Below, one piece after another: positions 22,791 to 32,060 of a DNA stretch of 64,000 nucleotides. Origin of the DNA: Sciurus carolinensis (lineage: Eukaryota > Chordata > Mammalia > Rodentia > Sciuridae); assembly GCF_902686445.1 (NCBI RefSeq), contig NC_062218.1, forward strand, positions 137,503,607 to 137,567,606, in the 5' to 3' direction. Each line of letters starts with the position of its first letter. The first letter of the stretch is position 1. The notes below the pieces were generated by a model that was given only the letters and a program-made list of their open reading frames with translations, was not told where the DNA came from and did not search any database. Made by a program: the position numbers and the translations under genes.

Positions 22791-23431
22791 TGACCTCTTT
22801 TGAGAAAGTATCTTTGTATCTGGTCATCCCTGCCTGTTTGCAGCCAACATAGGCAGGAATGGGTGGCATGAGTCAGCCCATGAACTGGGCTTAGAAGGAT
22901 TAGGAAGAGAGAGAGCTGCTGTTCGAGTAGCAAGAGTAGACTTCCTAGAGGAGGTGATTGTTTTCTTAGGAGCTGTTACTCAGAGTAGATTCTTGTTTAA
23001 GGAGTAGAAACATTTTGCAAAACATGATCCCAAGCCTAAGTATGAGATCAATCTGCAGGGTTGGGCTTAGTGGTCACAGTAATGCCCCCAGGTGGGTGAC
23101 ATCAGATGTTGTGGCTCCAGGTCTGCTGAAAGCCCTCACTGGAAATGTTGCAGGCATTGCTTCTCCCTTTTAGGAGTACTATATCCTCCCATCACTAACT
23201 CCCTGACCTAGCCTCACCAGCAATCTGTAGTATCCTGGGTCTCAAGGTGGTGGGTGGATGGTGACTCTGAATTACAAATAGTGTCTGGGAGGCTCAAATG
23301 AGCCTACTTTTTTGATCTCCAGCTGTGGGTCACCATAATCTCTCTGCACTCTCCACCAAGCATCTTGGGAAAGATAAGCTCCCCTCCTAGGTTATTGGGA
23401 GACCCAGGTTCCCAAGCCTCAAAGCTGCTGT

Positions 23432-23660
23432 CAGCTGGGTGCAGGGGTGCAGACCTGTAATCCCAGCAACTGGGGAGGTGGAGGCAGGAGGATTGAAAGT
23501 TCAAAGTCAGCCTCAGCAACTTAGCAAGGCCCTAAGTAACTTAGTGGAATCCTGTCTCAAAATAAAATATATAAAATAAAAGTACTGGGGATGTGGCTCA
23601 GTGGTTAAGTGCCCCCGAGTTCAATCCCCTGTACCAACAAACAAACAAACAAACAAAAAA
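23432..23660 (+). repeat. B1-ID composite SINE ending in (CAAA)n
   Basis: GCTGGGTGCAGGGGTGCAGA, TGTAATCCCAGCAACTGGGG, TACTGGGGATGTGGCTCAGT, AGTTCAATCCCCTGTACC, then ACAAACAAACAAACAAAC. Confidence 0.93.
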
Positions 23661-23954
23661 CTGCGGTGACCCTGACCCAGGCACACACATCCACCTCTTC
23701 CCCTTGCTCCCTCTCCCAGCACTAGGAAGGTATCTCTTTCCAGCCACTCCTGCTGTGCCTGCCCACCTTGTTCCTAAAAATAGATGAGTAACCTGGTTGG
23801 CCAGTGTCCATGGTGGCAAGTGGTTCAACCATTCTGTTCCTTCTTCAGAAAAGATTGCTAGGGAGGGGAGAAGCATGGGCAGAAGCAAGAAGCCCTCTTC
23901 CTTCTCAACCAATGCCACCCCTACATCTCCTCCCTGCAATATGTTCCTTCCCCT

Positions 23955-24070
23955 GCCATTCGACAAATATTTATTTAACATTGACTGCGTGCCAAGCACT
24001 GGGTCAGGCACTGAGTGATGAATAAGGGCAGGGCCTGTCCTCAGGAAGCTCAGTGGTGGGAATGGGGGAG
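23955..24070 (+). repeat. L2 LINE 3' fragment
   Basis: TTCGACAAATATTTATTTAA, TGCGTGCCAAGCACTGGGTC, CCTGTCCTCAGGAAGCTCAG in the order of the L2 end. Confidence 0.65.
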
Positions 24071-24399
24071 GGAATGGCAAGCAAACAATTATAGTGCAGG
24101 GTGGTGAATGCTGGGATGGAGGGCACTCAAGACGTGGGGATCCCCAAATACAAGGAGACCTGTAAGCTTAGTCCATTAGGGGAAGCAAGAAAACCAGGGC
24201 AAGGGGTGGGAGTCAGCTGGTCATTCTCAGACAAAAGGCAGAATCTCAGAAATAGAGAGCGTATTCTGGAATCTGCCAATAGTTTGTGGGGAGGCAACAT
24301 TTCCCACATGAAGTTTGAGCTTTGTTGGGGAAAGGGCATGGTAAACTGGTTTCCAGCAGGGTTTGCCTCTAGGAAATTGATTCTGGCTGCAGTGAGCTT

Positions 24400-24560
24400 G
24401 GAGGCATGCCCAGATTCCAGCCAGGGCTCTGCCACTTACCAGCTGTGTGCCCCTGAACAAATAATTTTCCCCTCATAATCTCAGGGTCCTCATCTATAAA
24501 ATGCAGACAGTAGTGAGGATCGAGATAAATATTTATATGAAGCATATAAATTATAAGAAT
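24400..24560 (+). repeat. MIR SINE
   Basis: GGGCTCTGCCACTTACCAGC, TGTGTGCCCCTGAACAAATA, GTCCTCATCTATAAAATGCA, GTGAGGATCGAGATAAAT: a well-preserved MIR core. Confidence 0.88.
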
Positions 24561-25059
24561 ATAATGGGCACAGAAGGAGGGAGAAAGGCTGTGAAGTTGC
24601 CCCTGCCCTCTAAATCCCCCCTCCTTTTCTTGGCTTCTCTGTGATCTGAGAACATTCTCGACATTGTTTATGAGGCAAAGATCACGTGGAGAAGCTAACA
24701 GAGTGGCCAGGAAGCAGCCTGGGTGGGACAGGGTTGGGGTTGGTGCATGGGTATGTTCTCAGCGCTGCAGGAGGTTCCAGAGTAGAGGCCTCCGCTAGAC
24801 GTCCCCGCAGGGAATGGGCTAACGGCCAATTGCTTCGCCTGAGCATAGGCCCTCAACCGCCAGAGCTGCTCCCTGGGACTGGTCTTACTGCCCAGGCCAT
24901 CCTGACCCCAAGGTTACTCTGCCAAAATAGTGTCAGCCTATGAACCGTGTGTCCAGGAAAGGGACATGTAAGCCTCTCTGGTGAAGGGGCCAGCTAGTCT
25001 GTCCTAGCCCTTACCTGAAACTCCTCACTCCTCACTCACCACCTCACCTGTTTTTCCAG

Positions 25060-26018
25060 GACTCACGCAACCAGTTCGCTCCTTCTGCACAGCCATGGAG
25101 GCCCTGGGTTCTGGGGACGACCGCGCCTCCCCAGCCTCATCCACACGAAGCCTAGACTTACGGCGACTGTCCACTCGCGCCGACTCTGCCTATAGTTCTT
25201 TCTCAGCTGCCTCTGGTGGCCCTGAGGCACGCACACCGTCACCTAGCACGCCTTACCTAGACTGGGAATACGTGCGCGTGGTTTGGGGCGGCCCGTCCCC
25301 CGCCCCGCCGGACGCCGATTCTCCCACAGCGCAGCGGCCCCGGCCAGCTGTTGCCGCGTGCTGTGGCCCACGGCCCCCAGAGGTCCAGGGAACCTTGGGG
25401 CCACTCAGCAGACAGGCCACCCCGCTGCTATACGCGCTGGCGGCGGAGGCTGAGGCCGGGGAGCGGGCAGCCGAGCCACCCAGCCCGCCAGCCTCCCGGG
25501 CCGCCTACCGCCAGCGATTGCAGGGCGCGCAGCGGCGTGTGCTCCGGGAGACATCCTTCCAGCGCAAGGAGCTCCGCATGAGCCTGCCCACCCGCCTGCG
25601 GCCAGCTGTCCTCGCGCGGCCCCCCACTGCGCACCCGCGTTCCGCCTCGCTTAGCCACCCGGGCGGGGAGGTGGGCTCCGTGCGCTCCCGGGCTCCCGCG
25701 CCAGGAACCCCTGGTCCGGGGCGCCTCGCCGATCAGCAGCGGAAATGGTGCTTCTCAGAGCCAGGAAAGTTGGATCGCGTGGGTCGGGGTGGTGGGCCGG
25801 CGGGGAAATGCTTGAGTCCTGAGCCCCGGGAGTTGCAGCGTGGGGCGTGGGCTGGGGCCAAAGGGTTGCCGGAAGCCCAACGCCCAAACGCAGGGGAGCT
25901 GGACTCCCGGTCCATGAAGCTCGGCGATGCCTGTAGGTCTGCCAGTCGAAGTCAGAGCGCTTCTGGAGACGTCTTGGGCCCCTGGAGAAGTCCAGGAGGG
26001 ACCAGAGCCACTGTCCAG
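25060..26018 (+). CDS. SHROOM1: SHROOM1 exon 2 with start codon
   Basis: Acceptor AG at 25058-25059, 35 nt of 5' UTR, ATG at 25095 in GCACAGCCATGG (good Kozak: C at -3 is weak, G at +4 strong). 308 codons to a phase-0 donor CCAG/GTAGAG. GC-rich, with two Pro/Ala-rich stretches. The frame stays open through the following 78-nt intron. Confidence 0.9.
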
Positions 26019-28389
26019 GTAGAGAGGATGCTGGCTTGTGGGGGAGGGGAGCATGTGGGAGACGGCCACATTTCAGTAGACTGCTCATATTTCCAGGCTG
26101 TTTCCCAAGCAGCAGAAAATCCCAGATCGATGTTTCAGACCAAACTTTCCAGGTGAGACACATGGGTCACTCTGGGAATGAAGTTGTGGGAGGCTGCTTT
26201 TACAGCTCTTGCTTAGGAAAGGAGCCTGCCAGACCCTCCAACCAGCCATCATTTTGAGCCTTATGTCTTTTGAAAACTGCACACCTTATTATCTCCCTGA
26301 TGCAGCACGAAGAATTTCCTTCCTGGTCACTGTGGTCAGTGGGGGATCCCTGCCTCCCAATTCTTGACTCAGAAGGAAGCTGCACTGATGCATCCTGCAG
26401 AGGACCCCCAGAGCAGCCCTGCCAAGTGTGAGCAGAGGGTCTCAGAGATCTACATGGAGTCTGCATCTGCTTGGCTTCCCTCCCTTCCTAATGATGAAGT
26501 GTTCCTTGAAGAAACCCTGCATGTCGGAATGAGATCACCTCCAGACTCCCATGTCCCCCAGAGATTTCCAACCAGGTAAATGCCCTTTTGCTTCCAAGCA
26601 GAGTGAGACATTCCCCTCACACATACATCTCTAGAAAATGCCAGAGGGGCAGGGAACCCTCTCCTACCTGGATCCTGGAAGACCAGGTGGTGGGGGTGGG
26701 GGTGGGGATGGAGGAAGTCAGCCCTTGAAGGTCATTTGTCTGAGGCCAAAGTTTTTTCTGATTCAGTGTCTCTTATGTTTCCAGTGTCTGTGCCTCTGAC
26801 CAGCAGTGTGGAACTGGCTCGGGCCAAAGGGCTAGCCAGGCTTCAGTCCCCCCAGAGTGTTCCCTGCACAAGTGTCCAGGGACTCCAGGGGCAGATGACT
26901 GCTGGCAGGAGATGAATGGTTCTGTGGGTATCTGCAGGCCCACAAGCTGTACCCCCCCTGGGACTGCAAATGGTGACATCTCAATTATTGACCCCAGTGG
27001 ACTGCTTACTGTTGACCACCCTGCAGTCGATGTCCTGGGACCTTCAGGCAATGGTAACCCAGGGTCCCCTCACCACACTTCCCTGGCCTGGGGTACTGGC
27101 CAGCATGGTTCCAGGCCAACATGGCCAGGTCAACGTCTTGAGGAGCTGGTTCAGGAGCTGGCCAGACTAGATCCCTCTCTAAGTGACACTCTTGCCTCCC
27201 AGCCATGCCCAGAGCCACCCCTGGGCCTGCTGGATGGGCTGATTCCTTTAGCAGAAGTCTGGGCTGCAATGAGGCCAGCCTGTGGGGAAGCTGGGGAGGA
27301 GACTGCTGGTGCTTCTGAGCCAGGGTGAGTGGGAGGCACCAGGGACTCAGGATTCTAAGCCTCTACATTCTGGGGCAGGACAGCCCAGGGAGTTCTGACT
27401 TTGTCCCCATGTCCTATCAATTCAGCTTTACCCAGCTCCTGCCAACTTCTCAGAAAGAGATACGGCCTGAAAACTCTCCCTCCCATCCTGTGCCTGACCG
27501 TCCTAGTGCCCAGGGACTCCCTGCATCAAACAACAGCATCCAGGCCAAGAAAGTGAGTGTGGAGGTGCTGGTGAACGCTGGGGTGAGGGGGCAAGAAACC
27601 AGCGATTGAGCTGAGAAGTCAGAGGCCCAGCCCTGGCCTTGAGTACCCAGGTCTTCCCTGTAGGTGGAGCTAGTTGGCCTTCTCCAAAAGATGCTGCAGG
27701 ACCTTCACGTCCAGGAGGAGAGGCTACAAGGTGCGGCCCAAGAGTGGACCAGACGCAGGGTGGCTCTGGAATCCGTAGTGGGCCGGGTCTGTGCGCCCCA
27801 GGAACTGGAGCGGTTCAGCCGGTTCATGGCCGACCTAGAGCGCGTCCTTAGCCTCCTGTTGCTGCTGGGCAGTCGCCTGGCCCGTGTGCACTGTGCCTTA
27901 GCCCGGGTGGACTCAGATGGTGACCCCGACGAGCAGGTAAAGGGGGTTCAGACTGGGAGAGAACTGAGCGGGGCGGGGTTTCTGAGTCTGGCTGAAACCA
28001 TCCCAGGAGCTGTGGCGCCTCCCTGCGCTCACAGCATCCTCTCCCTGCTGCTCTAGGCCTCTCTGCTGCAGCGACTTGGGCTTCTACAACGGCAGCAAGA
28101 AGATGCCAAGGAGCTGAAGGAGCACGTGGCACGGCGTGAGCGCGCCCTGCGTGAGGCGCTGGCGAGGGCACTGTCTGCGGAGGAGTTGCGTTCTTACAGT
28201 GAGCTGCTGACAGGCAAGGCCACCATTCTGGCCCAGCAGCGCAGCCTGGATGAACGTGTCCGGCTCCTTCAGAACCAACTAGACACCCTTGGGAGTGACT
28301 TCAGCCATCGTCCCCTTTCTCCCAGGCGGTCCTGGACCCCAGGGACCTGTCCTCGGGATAAACCATCCTTCCTTCCTTCCTCTATCTAG
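25095..28389 (+). CDS. SHROOM1: SHROOM1, Shroom family member 1 (seven coding exons)
   Basis: Cytoskeletal adaptor of the Shroom family, acting at cell cortex and microtubules. In the family, ASD1 binds F-actin and ASD2 recruits Rho kinase to drive actomyosin contraction. Coding exons: 25095-26018, 26097-26152, 26306-26575, 26785-27324, about 27393-27552, 27664-27936, 28057-28389, giving roughly 840-854 residues depending on one acceptor (human, from memory, about 852). The start MEALGSGDDRASPASS matches the human N-terminus as I remember it. As usual for SHROOM1 there is no PDZ domain. An ASD1-like basic segment includes RETSFQRKELRMSLPTRL (residues 151-168) and QQRKWCFSEPGKLDRVG (214-230). 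The helical, leucine-rich ASD2 runs from exon 5 (LEELVQELARLDPSL) to the end, with FSRFMADLERVLSLLLLLGS in exon 7. Convergent with SOWAHA. Gene identity is secure; acceptors of coding exons 3 and 5 are less certain. Confidence 0.95.
26019..26096 (+). other. SHROOM1: SHROOM1 intron 2, 78 nt, open in frame
   Basis: Donor GTAGAG, acceptor TTTCCAG. The length is a multiple of three and no stop interrupts the frame, so retention would add 26 residues (VERMLACGGGEHV and so on) without a frameshift. Confidence 0.75.
26097..26152 (+). CDS. SHROOM1: SHROOM1 exon 3
   Basis: 56 nt, acceptor CATATTTCCAG/GCTG, encodes AVSQAAENPRSMFQTKLS and two bases of the next codon. Donor AG/GTGAGA. It aligns with the human AVPQGAETPRPLFQTKLSR segment as I recall it. 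Confidence 0.88.
26306..26575 (+). CDS. SHROOM1: SHROOM1 exon 4
   Basis: The acceptor CCCTGATGCAG/CACG (AG at 26304-26305) is the only nearby AG that keeps the phase. It adds TKNFLPGHCGQWGIPASQ before the conserved FLTQKEAALMHPAEDPQ. At the position expected from human (just before 26360) there is no AG (CCCAATTC). Donor CCAG/GTAAAT. Confidence 0.72.
26785..27324 (+). CDS. SHROOM1: SHROOM1 exon 5
   Basis: Acceptor TTATGTTTCCAG/TGTC (AG at 26783-26784), 540 nt, phase 2 at both ends, donor CAGG/GTGAGT. Contains NGSVGICRPTS and LEELVQELARLDPSL, the approach to ASD2. Confidence 0.9.
27393..27552 (+). CDS. SHROOM1: SHROOM1 exon 6, 5' boundary uncertain
   Basis: The donor AAGAAA/GTGAGT (end 27552) is clear. 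The start expected from human would be 27411, but the preceding dinucleotide is AT. In-frame AGs allow starts at 27384, 27393 or 27426. Only 27426 has a good pyrimidine tract (CCCCATGTCCTATCAATTCAG), but it would lose the conserved SYQF residues. 27393 is a compromise. Confidence 0.55.
27664..27936 (+). CDS. SHROOM1: SHROOM1 exon 7, ASD2 core
   Basis: Acceptor TCTTCCCTGTAG/GTGG, 91 codons in phase 0, donor GAGCAG/GTAAAG. Encodes VELVGLLQKMLQDL and CAPQELERFSRFMADLERVL, the helical ASD2 region. Confidence 0.93.
28057..28389 (+). CDS. SHROOM1: SHROOM1 exon 8, last coding exon
   Basis: Acceptor CTGCTGCTCTAG/GCCT; begins ASLLQRLGLLQRQQEDAKEL, continues with LDERVRLLQNQLDTL, ends at TAG 28387-28389. 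Completes ASD2 with a coiled-coil-like heptad pattern. Confidence 0.93.
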   Translation, partial: ASLLQRLGLLQRQQEDAKELKEHVARRERALREALARALSAEELRSYSELLTGKATILAQQRSLDERVRLLQNQLDTLGSDFSHRPLSPRRSWTPGTCPRDKPSFLPSSI

Positions 28390-28719
28390 TTATAGGTGGC
28401 AGGATGGGGCACTGCCCCTGCCTCACCCACACAGCTGGGGCCATGCTGGATTATTGGGTGCTTTCCCTTGAGGAAGCCAGAGGGGACCCAGACTGGTTGC
28501 TTTCCCAGGCTACTCCTTCCCAGGGTTCTCATGCGACCTTACCCAAGTCTCGTGGTTATTGGGCAATTAAGGATCTTAAAAACAGCAATATTCCCCATTA
28601 TTGTGAAGAAAGGGGCTCAGTTAGGGTTGGTTGGAGAAAGAGGAGACAAGTCTGAGGAGCACTTCAATTTAAGATACAAAATGACCTTTTATTTTATTTT
28701 TTCAATAAAAGTTTCTAAT

Positions 28720-28730
<11 letters not shown>
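28390..28730 (+). terminator. SHROOM1: SHROOM1 3' UTR and poly(A) signal
   Basis: About 340 nt after the stop. Canonical AATAAA at 28704-28709, followed closely by a GT-rich run starting at 28723 that could serve as the downstream GU element. Confidence 0.75.
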
Positions 28731-28760
<30 letters not shown>

Positions 28761-28762
28761 CC
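28723..28762. repeat. (GT)n microsatellite
   Basis: About 17 GT units with one C interruption near the end, just downstream of the SHROOM1 AATAAA. Confidence 0.97.
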
Positions 28763-28834
28763 ATCCTGCACACAAATAGAGAAAAGAGGGAAGGGAAGGG
28801 GTCTTGTTTACAAATGCATCTACCAGAGAGTGGA

Positions 28835-29015
28835 GCTGGCCCACCCCTGTAATCCCAGCTACTTAGGAGGATGAGGAAGGAAGATCACAGCTAAAGGTCA
28901 GTCAGGGCAACTTCTGTCTCAAAATAAAAATTTTTTAAAAGCTGAGGAGGTAGCTCAGTGGTTGAGTGCTTGCTTACAATGCTCAAGGCCTTGGATTTAA
29001 TCCTAATACCTATAG
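28835..29015 (+). repeat. B1-ID composite SINE
   Basis: TGTAATCCCAGCTACTTAGG, TGTCTCAAAATAAAAATTTT, GCTGAGGAGGTAGCTCAGTG, CTCAAGGCCTTGGATTTAAT. Moderately diverged. Confidence 0.82.
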
Positions 29016-29100
29016 GCCCCAGTCTTGGCTGACCAGAGCAGAAGAGGGACTTGGCAGAATATAGGTCTGGTAATATCAGGAAGACTGGAGAACCAGGATT

Positions 29101-29666
29101 GAAAGTAGAAGGTCCCACTCCTCGGTTAATACCCAAAGGACTTAAAATTAGCATACTACAGTAACACAGCCACATCAATGTGGCTCAATTCAAAGTAGCT
29201 AGATTGTGGAACCAACCTAAATGCCTTTCAACAGATAATGGATAAAGAAACTATGGTATATATACACAATGGAATATTATTCAGCCATAAAGAATAATAA
29301 TACAGCATTTGCAGATAAATGGATGGAATTGGAGAATATCATACTAAGTGAAACAAGCCAACCCCCCAAAACAAAGGCCAAATGTTTTCCCTGATAAGTG
29401 GATGATGATATATAATAGGCATGGGGAAGTGGGGGGGTGAAAGAAGAATGGAGGACCTTTAGATTACGTAGAGGGAAATGAGAGGGAGGGGGGTATGAGA
29501 AATGGTGGAATGAGACAGACAACATTACCCTATGTACATGTATGATTACACGAATGGTGTGAATCTACATCGTGCACAACCATAAAAATGAAATGATGTA
29601 CCCCATTTGTGTACAATGAATCAAAATGCAATCTATAAAAATTTTAAAAAGAAAGAAAGTAGAAGG
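29101..29666 (+). repeat. 5'-truncated L1 insertion with 12-bp target duplication
   Basis: Flanked by GAAAGTAGAAGG at 29101-29112 and 29655-29666. Inside: ATGGTATATATACACAATGG, AATATTATTCAGCCATAAAG, GCAGATAAATGGATGGAATT (end of ORF2), then a 3' UTR with ACCCTATGTACATGTATGAT and GTACAATGAATCAAAATGC. About 540 nt survive, so it cannot encode a protein. Confidence 0.9.
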
Positions 29667-29989
29667 GACCAGGTGGACACTGGGCTCTAAATAAATACCA
29701 CTGCCATTACAGTAATTGTGTTGACTGCATCACTACCACAAAAGCCTAGGTCTGATCAGCTGAGTCCAGGTCTCCTTAGCTGGTTTTAACCAGACCCTCC
29801 CAACTTCACTATAGAAGTTGGAGTACTACCTCCCTTTAATACTCAAGGGATAGGGAATTTCCCCAAATTGAACATGGGTACAGATCTTTGCTGCCTAAAA
29901 ACCTTGATAAATGCCCAGTACACTTGGATATTTAGGAATTTTCATTCCAAGACTCTGAAACAACTTTCCTCTTCCAGCTCAAAACTTGA

Positions 29990-30122
29990 AGCTGGGGACC
30001 ATGGTCCACATCTACAGAACCAGCTCTTGGGAGGTTGAAATGAGAAGATTTGCTTGAGACCACAAATTCGAGACCAGCTTAGACAACATAATGAGACTCC
30101 ACCTCAATAAATCAACAAAACT
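29990..30122 (+). repeat. Old B1-like SINE
   Basis: GGGGACCATGGTCCACATCT, TTGGGAGGTTGAAATGAGAA, GAGACCAGCTTAGACAACAT, then a short A-rich end. No ID part. Confidence 0.6.
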
Positions 30123-31600
30123 GAGCTTACCCAGTTCTTTTTCAGAGATCCCCACTGAGTCAGCCAGGCCTAAGGAGGGCAGTGAGGGTAGTTGAGGGTA
30201 GAAGCTGAAGAGGAGGAGTGGGACTTGGAGACCCTCCATGTGGGAACAGAGGGCCTGGAGAGGCAGCTGCAGTTGTACACCAAACAGACTCATCTGTGGG
30301 TGGGCTGAGGTGGTATGAGACATAGAACAAAGTCCCCACCAGTTGTGCATCGGCTCTATGTACATAGAAGCAGTTAAGTTTGCACATGTTAAAATGTTCC
30401 AGTGTTATAGCTGCAAATACCAGAGACAAGGATATTGTTCTACAAAGGTTAAGGATATTTTTGGAAGTTGGTCATATTAAAAGGCATGTGTATGTGTATT
30501 TAAAGCCAACTGACCCTAAAGTGAGAAATCTCTGCTTCTGGGCTTGTTTTCTGATGTGTATTGTCACTAAGTGCAACTGGTTGGGAATTTTAAATGGTTG
30601 TATTCATACCAAAAGCATTAGTTATAACAGTTGTGCTATTGAGCACAGAACAATGCTCACATTGTGCCTCCTTATAAAAAACATATGGGGCTCCTGCTGA
30701 GGCCATTGCAGGTTCTAACATTATGCTTTGCTTCTCTCCTTTGAACACTGTGGGCAGGGTCTCAGTTCCAAGGTCCTCAGAGGAGCAAGTTCGCTCAGAA
30801 GTGCATTATGGATGGAAGCTACTAATTTCTTCCTTTTGTCCTGTATAGTCCTCCCTTGTACTCTCCCACTATGGTGTTCTTAGAAACACATTTAACCATT
30901 GTCTATTAAGTCAATGGGAATTGCATGTTTCAGATAAAGCACTTCCAGTCTGGGTTAGGCATTGAGCGCATGGGTATGGAGGTAGGGGTGTCGGTCATCT
31001 TTTGATTAAACTGAACTTTGGTTCTGTGCTGGTTTTTCCATGGGGGAATATGAAACTTCTGTGCTCAACCTTTCTAGGTCAAGAGAAGCCCCACAGTGGG
31101 ATCATTCTTTCTGCTCCAGTCCTTCTGGCTTGCCTGTCCTTCCTGCCCATTTTTCTCCTTTCCATGTCCTTATTCCTTCAGAGAGCAAGAATGAGTTCAT
31201 CAAAGATGTTCTGTATTGTCAACACAGACCTTAAGACTTTTGGGGGACCTGAAGCCCCGTGAATTGACCCTCTAGGATACTGCCAGCAGAGGGCACTCTT
31301 CTCTTTAAGGTGAAAGCTACCCACACGGTTACCACCCGCAGCCTCTCCAGCTAGCACACTCTGGGTAGCCACATGGACTTTGCCATGCCCGGCAGAGCAG
31401 TGACCTTACTGGGCCTGAAAACTGGAGCTAAGCCTTTTGCTTCTGTCAGAAGGAAATTCTGGCTAGCCAGGCAGGGAAAGGCTGGCTCGCTTTCCTTTGC
31501 CGCAAGGCCTTTGCTGGAAGTGGTTGGCTAATGAGAAGTACAGGGGAGGGAAGCCGGGGGTGTCGATCTTGAGCATCGGTATCACAAAAGGCCTTGCACA
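30123..31600. other. Unique intergenic sequence between SHROOM1 and SOWAHA
   Basis: No repeat and no gene recognised. It begins a block of about 8 kb without any lineage-specific SINE. Confidence 0.5.
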
Positions 31601-32060
31601 GATTCCCAGGGTGGAAAAGAGTGTTACACGATTGCTATTGGGGTTTCTGCCGCCCCCCTCCATTAACCGCCCGCATCCGTGACTCCTTGTCGCCTCCCAC
31701 CCCTGCCTGCCTGAGACGAGGCCCTGGGGCCTTGAAGGAGCTTCGGCTTCTGCTGGGATGGTTGCCAGGCAACCGGCAGCCCCGCCGTCGTCTCCTCTGC
31801 TCTCCTCCTGCCGCCCCCGCTGCTCCTCCTAATAAGGATTTAATCAGTGTACTTTTTACCTTCAGACTGTAAATTGGAAGCAGAATGGGAAAACAGTGTT
31901 CCGCGGTGCTCCAAACCAGCGGGCAATCTGTCTTGAACATCCTGCTCGGCACACAGCGTACCTCCCTGAGCGACTGGGTAAACCTCAGGGATCCTCTCGG
32001 GAGCAAATTGCCGAGCTGTTCATTCAGATGTAAATCAGAAGCTTAAGAGAAAATTTAGGT
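31600..32060. promoter_or_regulatory. GC-rich candidate regulatory element with an X-box
   Basis: A local rise in GC and CpG in AT-rich surroundings, with no repeat. Centred on GGTTGCCAGGCAACC at 31760-31774, a perfect 15-bp palindrome that fits the RFX X-box GTNRCC-N-RGYAAC. A TAATAAGGATTTAATC stretch, with homeobox-like cores, follows at about 31830. It could be an enhancer or the promoter of an unannotated transcript; sequence alone does not tell. Confidence 0.5.

Larger units (their letters stand above)
20541..25059 (+). other. SHROOM1: SHROOM1 intron 1
   Basis: About 4.5 kb. It holds the rest of the CpG island (to about 21080), unique sequence to 22450, SINE clusters at 22450-22790 and 23432-23665, an L2 fragment near 23955 and a MIR near 24400. 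The acceptor is CACCTGTTTTTCCAG/GACTC with the AG at 25058-25059. A 172-codon open frame on the minus strand at 21077-21595 shows no domain. Confidence 0.65.

Noticed and set aside
23598..24080. 160-codon minus-strand frame
   Set aside because: Its C-terminal part reads through a B1-ID SINE and the rest has no protein-like pattern.
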